Source of the DNA: Nitrospirales bacterium
GTDB lineage: Bacteria > Nitrospirota > Nitrospiria > Nitrospirales > UBA8639
DNA length: 64,000 nucleotides
Reading direction: 5' to 3'
Assembly (NCBI GenBank): GCA_022828225.1
Contig: JAJEJG010000013.1
Span: forward strand, 248,001-312,000
Under the pieces are notes generated by a model. The model ran no database searches. It saw only the letters and a list, made by a program, of their open reading frames with translations, and was not told where the DNA came from. Shown here piece by piece: positions 59,020 to 64,000 of this stretch (within the stretch, counting starts at the first letter, position 1; each line of letters begins with the position of its first letter). Both the position numbers and the translations under genes were made by a program.

Positions 59020-61152
59020 ATGCGCGTGAAACGTTGGCTTCTCCTGGCTCCGCTGCTGCTGACGATCCTGTTGTTGCAGTCCTACTTTTGGGTGCCGACG
59101 TATGAAAAACAGGCGACGGGGAATCCGGCGCGCCTGGTAACGTATATCGAAGCCTCATCCGGCGATGCGAAAATCCTGAATCCGATTTTGAATGCGGATA
59201 CGGCCAGTTCGGGTATTGTCGGCCTCACGTTTGAAGGGCTCCTGGATCTGGACGAAAACCTGAACTTCCGGGGACGGTTGGCCACCGACTGGACGATTTC
59301 CGAAAAAGCGTATCTGTTCACGAGTCCTTCCAACCGGTTGCCCGACGGCGCCGAGGTCACGGGAACGGGTCTGGCCGACCGCATTCGGGCCGCGCTGCAA
59401 GACGAGGCGTTTGCCGCGTTGGCTGACAACGTCCGCTCTATCGACGTGTTGCCTCGCGTGACCAGGACGACCGCGGTGTCCGTTCAAACGCAGGACGAGG
59501 ACGGCAACCCGGCGCGCGGAGAAGTGGAGGTGACGTTCGATGCTCCCGAACGGGTGGCGTTTTCCTTGCACCGGGTGGACCAGGATTTTTTCCGGCGGCT
59601 GCTTCCGGTCATCGGCGACCGCTACCTCGAAAATTTTCCGTATGAGCAGTCCCTCATCTTCGGCGAGGAGGTCTCTGCGGAGATCAAGGCCCAGGTGTTC
59701 GCGCAACTACCGGAACTGTTTCCCGTGGCCGAGCATAATCCCGTCATCGATTTTAACCTCCGCAAGGGCGTTCGGTTTCACGACGGCCACGAGTTCGACG
59801 CCGGCGACGTGAAGTTTACGTACGACGCCCTGATGAATCCCAAGAATCTGTCTCCCCGCACGTCGGATTTCGAACCGATCAAGGCGGTTGAGATAATCGA
59901 CGCGCATACGGTGCGCGTGGTGTACAAGCGTTTGTTCTCCCCGGCGATCAACGCCTGGACCATGGGCATTCTTCCCGAACACCTGCTGAACGCCGAGGCC
60001 ATGCAACGGGAGATGGACGAGCGCGGCCTCTCCGACGCCGCCCGGGCGGCGTTCGGCATGCGTGACAGTCAATTCAATCGTAGCCCTATCGGTAGCGGGC
60101 GTTTCCGTTTCGTCGAGTGGCACAGCGATGAATACATCCATCTTCGGCGCAATGACGACTATTGGGAAGGGCCGCCGGAATACCAGGACTATTACATGCG
60201 GATCGTGCCCGACCTGTTGACGCAGGAGATGGAATTCCGGTCCGGCGCGGTGGATTACTACGGGACGCAACCGCACCAGGTGGCCCGGTACAAGGAAGAC
60301 GACACGTACCAGTCGTTTTCGAGCCTGGGCTTCGGCTACAGCTACATCGGCTACAACAATCGCCGTCCGTTGTTCGCCGACCCGGAGGTGCGCCGGGCCT
60401 TGGGCATGGCGATCAATGTTGAAGACTTTCTCCGGTACCTGTTGTACGGTGAAGGGGAACACATCACCGGCCCCTATCCCCCCAATACGCAGTGGTACGA
60501 CAAGACCGTCGAGCCCTTGCCCTATGATCCCGAGGCCGCGCGGGCCTTGCTGGAAGCCAAAGGTTGGCGCCTCAACGCCGACGGCTGGCTCGAAAAGGAC
60601 GGCAAGGTGTTCGAGTTCAACCTCATCACGAACAGCGGCAATCCCATTCGCAAGAACATCATGACGATCGCGCAGAACGCCTGGAAGAAAATCGGCGTGA
60701 AGTGCAATACGCAATATTTTGAATGGGCGGTGTTTCTGAAGGACTTCGTCAACACCGCGGATTTCGACGCCGTGGTGCTGGGGTGGAGCATGGGGGTCGA
60801 TCCCGATTTGTATCAACTGTGGCATTCCAGCCAGGCCGGACCCCAGCAGTTGAACTTTATCGGATACAATAACCCCCTCGCGGACGACCTGATCGTCCGC
60901 ATCCGGCAGGAGTACGATCAGGACGTGCAGCGGGAACTGACCCACCGCTTGCACCGGCTGATCGCGGAGGAACAGCCGTATACGTTTCTCTACGCGCCGC
61001 TGGGTACGCGGGTGTTGGATAAGAAGATCGTCTTGGTCCACAAAGACGAAGACGGGTCGGAACGGTATGAAAAGATTTATCCCATTCCGAGCGGCGACAT
61101 CACGTTCCACTTTCATCAATGGCGCAAGCTCGAATTCACGCCGTCGTTGTGA
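59020..61152 (+). CDS. ABC transporter substrate-binding protein (SBP_bac_5, peptide type) with a large insert
   Basis: The 710-residue protein begins with one hydrophobic segment (WLLLAPLLLTILLLQSYFWV) acting as signal or anchor. It then has the family's FRGRLATDWTISEKAYLF and, later, NLRKGVRFHDGHEFDAGDVK. In normal members these are directly joined; here about 145 residues (98-243) lie between. The rest is canonical (RNDDYWEGPPEYQDYYMRIV; ALGMAINVEDFL). It would deliver peptides or similar to the permeases encoded next. The start has a GAAAAGA site. Confidence 0.85.
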   Translation: MRVKRWLLLAPLLLTILLLQSYFWVPTYEKQATGNPARLVTYIEASSGDAKILNPILNADTASSGIVGLTFEGLLDLDENLNFRGRLATDWTISEKAYLFTSPSNRLPDGAEVTGTGLADRIRAALQDEAFAALADNVRSIDVLPRVTRTTAVSVQTQDEDGNPARGEVEVTFDAPERVAFSLHRVDQDFFRRLLPVIGDRYLENFPYEQSLIFGEEVSAEIKAQVFAQLPELFPVAEHNPVIDFNLRKGVRFHDGHEFDAGDVKFTYDALMNPKNLSPRTSDFEPIKAVEIIDAHTVRVVYKRLFSPAINAWTMGILPEHLLNAEAMQREMDERGLSDAARAAFGMRDSQFNRSPIGSGRFRFVEWHSDEYIHLRRNDDYWEGPPEYQDYYMRIVPDLLTQEMEFRSGAVDYYGTQPHQVARYKEDDTYQSFSSLGFGYSYIGYNNRRPLFADPEVRRALGMAINVEDFLRYLLYGEGEHITGPYPPNTQWYDKTVEPLPYDPEAARALLEAKGWRLNADGWLEKDGKVFEFNLITNSGNPIRKNIMTIAQNAWKKIGVKCNTQYFEWAVFLKDFVNTADFDAVVLGWSMGVDPDLYQLWHSSQAGPQQLNFIGYNNPLADDLIVRIRQEYDQDVQRELTHRLHRLIAEEQPYTFLYAPLGTRVLDKKIVLVHKDEDGSERYEKIYPIPSGDITFHFHQWRKLEFTPSL

Positions 61153-61190
61153 GGGGCGGGGATACCGACCGGGTGAAGGGATAACCACGG

Positions 61191-62168
61191 ATGCAAGCCT
61201 TTATCCTTCGTAACATTCTCCAACGGCTCGTGCTGGTGTTCGTCGTGTCGGTCCTTGCGCATTCGGTCATTCATCTGGCGCCCGGAGAACCCAGTGAGGT
61301 CGATCCGGCGAATCCCCGGATGAAGCCCGAAGACATTGCCAAGATCCGCGAGGCGTTCCACCTCGACGCTCCCTTATACATGCAGTATGCCTATTGGGTC
61401 CGCGATCTGGCGTCCGGCGAACTGAAGTCGTTCAAGGACAGCCAACCCGTCCTGGGAAAAATCTGGCGCCGGTTTCTGAATTCCCTGCCGCTCTTTATCT
61501 GCGCCACGTTGCTGGTGTGGACCCTGGCGTTTCCCACCGGCATTCAGGCGGCAATCCATCGGGGAGCGGTGTACGACCGCAGCACCACCTTTGCGGCGTA
61601 TACCCTCATTTCCGTGCCGGGCTTTTTCTTGTCCTACATCGTGATTCTCTGGGTCGTGGATTTGTTCGGCGTGCCCGTGATCGGCTTGAAAACTTTCGGG
61701 ATGGACATGGCGCCTCCGCTCTTCCAAACGATGGACCGGGTCTGGCACCTGGTGATTCCGTCCCTCATGTCCGCCTTGGGCGGGATGGCGATCCTGTCCC
61801 GGTACGTGCGCTCCCAGATGCTGGAAGTCGTGGGGCAGGATTACGTGCGCACGGCCCGGGCCAAAGGCGCGGAAGAGGACGTGGTGATCTACCGGCACGC
61901 GCTGCGCAACGCCTTGTTGCCGTTCGTGACCATGTTCGGGTTTCTGTTGCCGGGACTCATCGGCGGCTCGGTGATTTTCGAACAGATTTTCGCGTGGCCC
62001 GGGTTGGGCCGGTTGGGCTATGAAGCCATTCTCGCGCGAGATTTTCCGGTGATCCTGACCTTGAACTTTATCGCCGCGGTGTTGACGTTGGCCGGAACCC
62101 TGCTTTCGGACATCCTGTACGCCGTCGTGGACCCGCGCATCAGAACGGGGTTACAGGGGGATGGATGA
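61191..62168 (+). CDS. ABC transporter permease (DppB/OppB type)
   Basis: The 325-residue permease has the MKPEDIAKIREAFHLDAPLY segment of DppB-like proteins, six TM helices and the EAA loop that docks the ATPase (RTARAKGAEEDVVIYRHALR). It forms the pore with the next permease. A family B repeat pair separates the two genes (62196-62292). The gene starts 38 bp after the binding-protein stop. Confidence 0.93.
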   Translation: MQAFILRNILQRLVLVFVVSVLAHSVIHLAPGEPSEVDPANPRMKPEDIAKIREAFHLDAPLYMQYAYWVRDLASGELKSFKDSQPVLGKIWRRFLNSLPLFICATLLVWTLAFPTGIQAAIHRGAVYDRSTTFAAYTLISVPGFFLSYIVILWVVDLFGVPVIGLKTFGMDMAPPLFQTMDRVWHLVIPSLMSALGGMAILSRYVRSQMLEVVGQDYVRTARAKGAEEDVVIYRHALRNALLPFVTMFGFLLPGLIGGSVIFEQIFAWPGLGRLGYEAILARDFPVILTLNFIAAVLTLAGTLLSDILYAVVDPRIRTGLQGDG

Positions 62169-62195
62169 GAGGTGAATGGAGATGACCTCTCTTTC

Positions 62196-62292
62196 TGTCA
62201 TCCTCGACATTTTTAATCGAGGATCCAGGGTTTTTTCTTTGTCTGTGAAGAGAACGACTCTGGATTCCCGATTACTAACGTCGGGAATGACA
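62196..62292. repeat. Paired inverted family B units
   Basis: A forward unit (TGTCATCCTCGACATTTTTA) and a reverse unit (GATTCCCGATTACTAACGTC then GGGAATGACA) face each other between the two permease genes. The stem could reduce downstream expression. Confidence 0.7.
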
Positions 62293-62348
62293 GATGGGAA
62301 GTATCAGGATCAGAAGAAGCGGAGAGAATTCATCCTGATGAGGCAAAC

Positions 62349-63326
62349 GTGGAAGACGTTGTGACAAAAGACCCGGCGCAGTCCGCTGAGGAACTGCCGC
62401 CGTCGGAAACGCCGTGGCAGGAGTCCCTGCGGTTGTTTCGCAAGGACCGGCTGGCGCTGGCGGGGGCCTACGTCCTGGTGTTGCTCCTGTTCACGGCCGT
62501 GTTCGGAAAAGTCCTGACCGAATGGGTGGTGGTGTTCGATCCGGAAGTCGTCCGCCTGCCGGAAAAATTTCTGCCGCCGTTGACGTTTTCGTCCACCGAA
62601 GAGGTCCCGGCCCATGACCGCCCATTCGGGGGTATCTACCTGTTGGGCACGGATGAGTTGGGCCGCGACGTATTCGCCCGCATGCTGCAAGGGTCGTTCG
62701 TATCGTTGTCCATCGGGTTTATTGCGGTAGGGATTTCCTTGGCGATCGGGATCCTGCTGGGCGGGCTGTCCGGGTTTTACGGCAACGTCAGGCTCGGCTT
62801 GGTCACGGTGGATACGCTCATCATGCGGTTTACCGACGTGATGTTGTGTTTTCCGACTTTTTTCCTGATCCTCACGGTGGTTGCCCTGCTCCCGCCCAGC
62901 ATCTATAACATCATGATCGTGATCGGGCTGACCAGTTGGATGGGGACCGCCCGGTTTGTCCGCGCCGAATTTCTGGCATTGCGCAAACAGGATTTCGTGG
63001 TGGCCGCCACGTCGGTCGGGGCGCGGGACCGGCGCGTGATTTTCGCGCACATGGTGCCCAATGCCATCGCACCGGTGCTGGTCTCGGCCACCATCGGCGT
63101 GGCCACGGCCATCCTGACCGAGTCGGGCTTGAGTTTCCTCGGCTTCGGCGTGCAACCGCCCTATGCCACGTGGGGCAATATCCTGGCCGACGGCAAGGGT
63201 TTCATCTTCGACGCGCCCTGGCTCTTTTTCATTCCGGGCCTGGCGATCCTGGTCGTGGTGTTGGCCTTTAACCTGGTCGGGGAAGGACTGCGCGAAGCCC
63301 TCAATCCCAAACTGCGGAGACGCTGA
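62349..63326 (+). CDS. ABC transporter permease (DppC/OppC type)
   Basis: The 325-residue protein starts with a cytoplasmic lead, then a first helix (LALAGAYVLVLLLFTAVFGK). It has DELGRDVFARMLQG, typical of DppC-type permeases, and the EAA loop FVVAATSVGARDRRVIFAHM. A periplasmic segment of about 55 residues after the first helix is longer than usual. A GTG start (62349) is used. Its stop is three bases before the start of the ATPase. Confidence 0.92.
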   Translation: MEDVVTKDPAQSAEELPPSETPWQESLRLFRKDRLALAGAYVLVLLLFTAVFGKVLTEWVVVFDPEVVRLPEKFLPPLTFSSTEEVPAHDRPFGGIYLLGTDELGRDVFARMLQGSFVSLSIGFIAVGISLAIGILLGGLSGFYGNVRLGLVTVDTLIMRFTDVMLCFPTFFLILTVVALLPPSIYNIMIVIGLTSWMGTARFVRAEFLALRKQDFVVAATSVGARDRRVIFAHMVPNAIAPVLVSATIGVATAILTESGLSFLGFGVQPPYATWGNILADGKGFIFDAPWLFFIPGLAILVVVLAFNLVGEGLREALNPKLRRR

Positions 63327-63329
63327 TTT

Positions 63330-64000
63330 GTGAATAACTCATCCCCTCTCCTGGAGGTTTCGCATCTCTTCACGTCCTTCTTTTCGGACCAGGGGGAAAT
63401 TCGCGCGGTCGAGGACGTCAGCTTCTCGGTGCAGCCGGGACAAACCGTGGCGCTCGTCGGAGAGTCCGGGTGCGGGAAATCCGTGACGGCCCTGTCCATC
63501 ATGCAGTTGGTGGATTTTCCGGGAAAGGTGGTGGGCGGGCAGGTGGTGTTCAAAGGCGCCGACTTGCTGACCTTGCCGGACAAGGACATTCGCCGGATAC
63601 GCGGCAACCAGATCGGCATGGTTTTTCAGGAACCCATGACCTCGCTGAATCCCGTCTTCACGATCGGCGATCAGATCGGCGAGGTGCTGCAAATTCATAC
63701 GACCCTGACCAAACACGAGATCCGAAAAGAAGTCATTCGCCTGCTGGAGAAAGTCCAGATCCCTGCGCCGGACCGGCGCATCGATCAATACCCGCACGAA
63801 ATGTCCGGCGGCATGAAACAGCGGGTGATGATCGCCATGGCTTTGGCGTGCCGGCCCGACCTGCTCATCGCCGATGAGCCGACCACGGCGTTGGACGTGA
63901 CGATCCAGGCCCAAATCCTGGAGTTGCTCAAAGAACTGCAACGGGAAATGGGCATGGCGATCCTGCTGATTACGCACAACCTGGGCGTCGTGGCGCAGTT
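63330..64000 (+). CDS. Peptide ABC transporter ATP-binding protein (DppD/OppD type), 3' truncated by window
   Basis: An open frame runs from GTG at 63330 to the end of the window, 223 codons without a stop. It encodes [12 protein letters not shown], Walker [10 protein letters not shown], the Q-loop [12 protein letters not shown], signature MSGGMKQR, Walker [13 protein letters not shown] and the H-loop LLITHNLG. It follows the DppC-type permease by three bases, with GGAGA as the ribosome-binding site. It will need a second ATPase (DppF) beyond the window or act as a homodimer. Confidence 0.93.
   Translation, partial: MNNSSPLLEVSHLFTSFFSDQGEIRAVEDVSFSVQPGQTVALVGESGCGKSVTALSIMQLVDFPGKVVGGQVVFKGADLLTLPDKDIRRIRGNQIGMVFQEPMTSLNPVFTIGDQIGEVLQIHTTLTKHEIRKEVIRLLEKVQIPAPDRRIDQYPHEMSGGMKQRVMIAMALACRPDLLIADEPTTALDVTIQAQILELLKELQREMGMAILLITHNLGVVAQ

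Noticed and set aside
59707-61188. 493-codon open frame on the minus strand
   Set aside because: It is the antisense shadow of the peptide-binding protein; composition is His/Arg-rich in the way antisense frames of G+C-rich genes are, and there are no domain motifs.

Overview
This 64 kb window comes from a diderm bacterial chromosome that looks moderately GC-rich and is very densely coded. Lgt, a lipobox protein, several Sec-exported proteins, a two-component pair and many short intergenic palindromes all fit an environmental Gram-negative. The gene mix (NuoF with an adjacent 2Fe-2S ferredoxin, lactate-dehydrogenase-type malate dehydrogenase, a NorD/CbbO-like VWA protein, AddAB, PPK2, LipA) would suit the Nitrospirota or a similar chemolithoautotroph. 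That placement is a guess from context, because no rRNA or diagnostic pathway is present.

Layout. 1-2 kb: end of an energy-coupling-factor uptake system (double ATPase plus EcfT). 2-6.4 kb: a periplasmic protein made of three near-identical 101-residue repeats, a DUF4143 ATPase broken by an amber codon, and an S9 peptidase. 6.7-10.8 kb: a Bfd-type ferredoxin behind a Fur-like box, a HigBA pair, and a 1014-residue NorD-like protein. 11-24 kb: housekeeping genes (mdh, purE, nuoF and ferredoxin, pterin genes, rarA, an ABC-F ATPase, tRNA-Ala), interrupted by an A+T-rich OLD-family nuclease and an odd helically phased ATAGCA array. 24-25.1 kb: decayed DNA with an IS3-type transposase start and other relics. 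25.1-35.8 kb: a self-contained block with an ECF sigma factor and small partner, two mechanosensitive-type membrane proteins, an 11-mer-repeat helical protein, the retropepsin / 7TM-transglutaminase-like / ATP-grasp ligase trio, and a divergent operon with a third channel-like protein, a soluble MgtE-like CBS protein and MgtE. This block ends at a phage-type integrase relic beside tRNA-Leu and contains none of the intergenic repeats common elsewhere in the window, so it looks like an acquired osmotic/ion-stress island. 36.3-44.9 kb: a Walker-A-less helicase-like protein with a membrane partner, rplI-glyA-nrdR, a Rossmann-histidine-kinase fusion with its regulator, and a PIN toxin-antitoxin pair. 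44.9-58.9 kb: addB-addA, lgt, mrp, a Rieske protein, ppk2, an intact DUF4143 ATPase beside a ppk2 tail fragment, and lipA. 59-64 kb: a peptide-type ABC transporter operon running off the window.

Across the window, at least four families of intergenic repeats recur. One (family A) is a composite MITE-like element of about 230-260 bp with terminal inverted repeats. Others (B, REP-like hairpins; C, CTGTCCTGAGC-type units; D, CCCTCTCCC-type) sit between genes and also run into genes, where they encode the C-terminal tails of LipA, Lgt and ribosomal protein L9 and internal inserts of AddA and probably AddB. Functions are assigned from recognised motifs and gene order; no database search was run.
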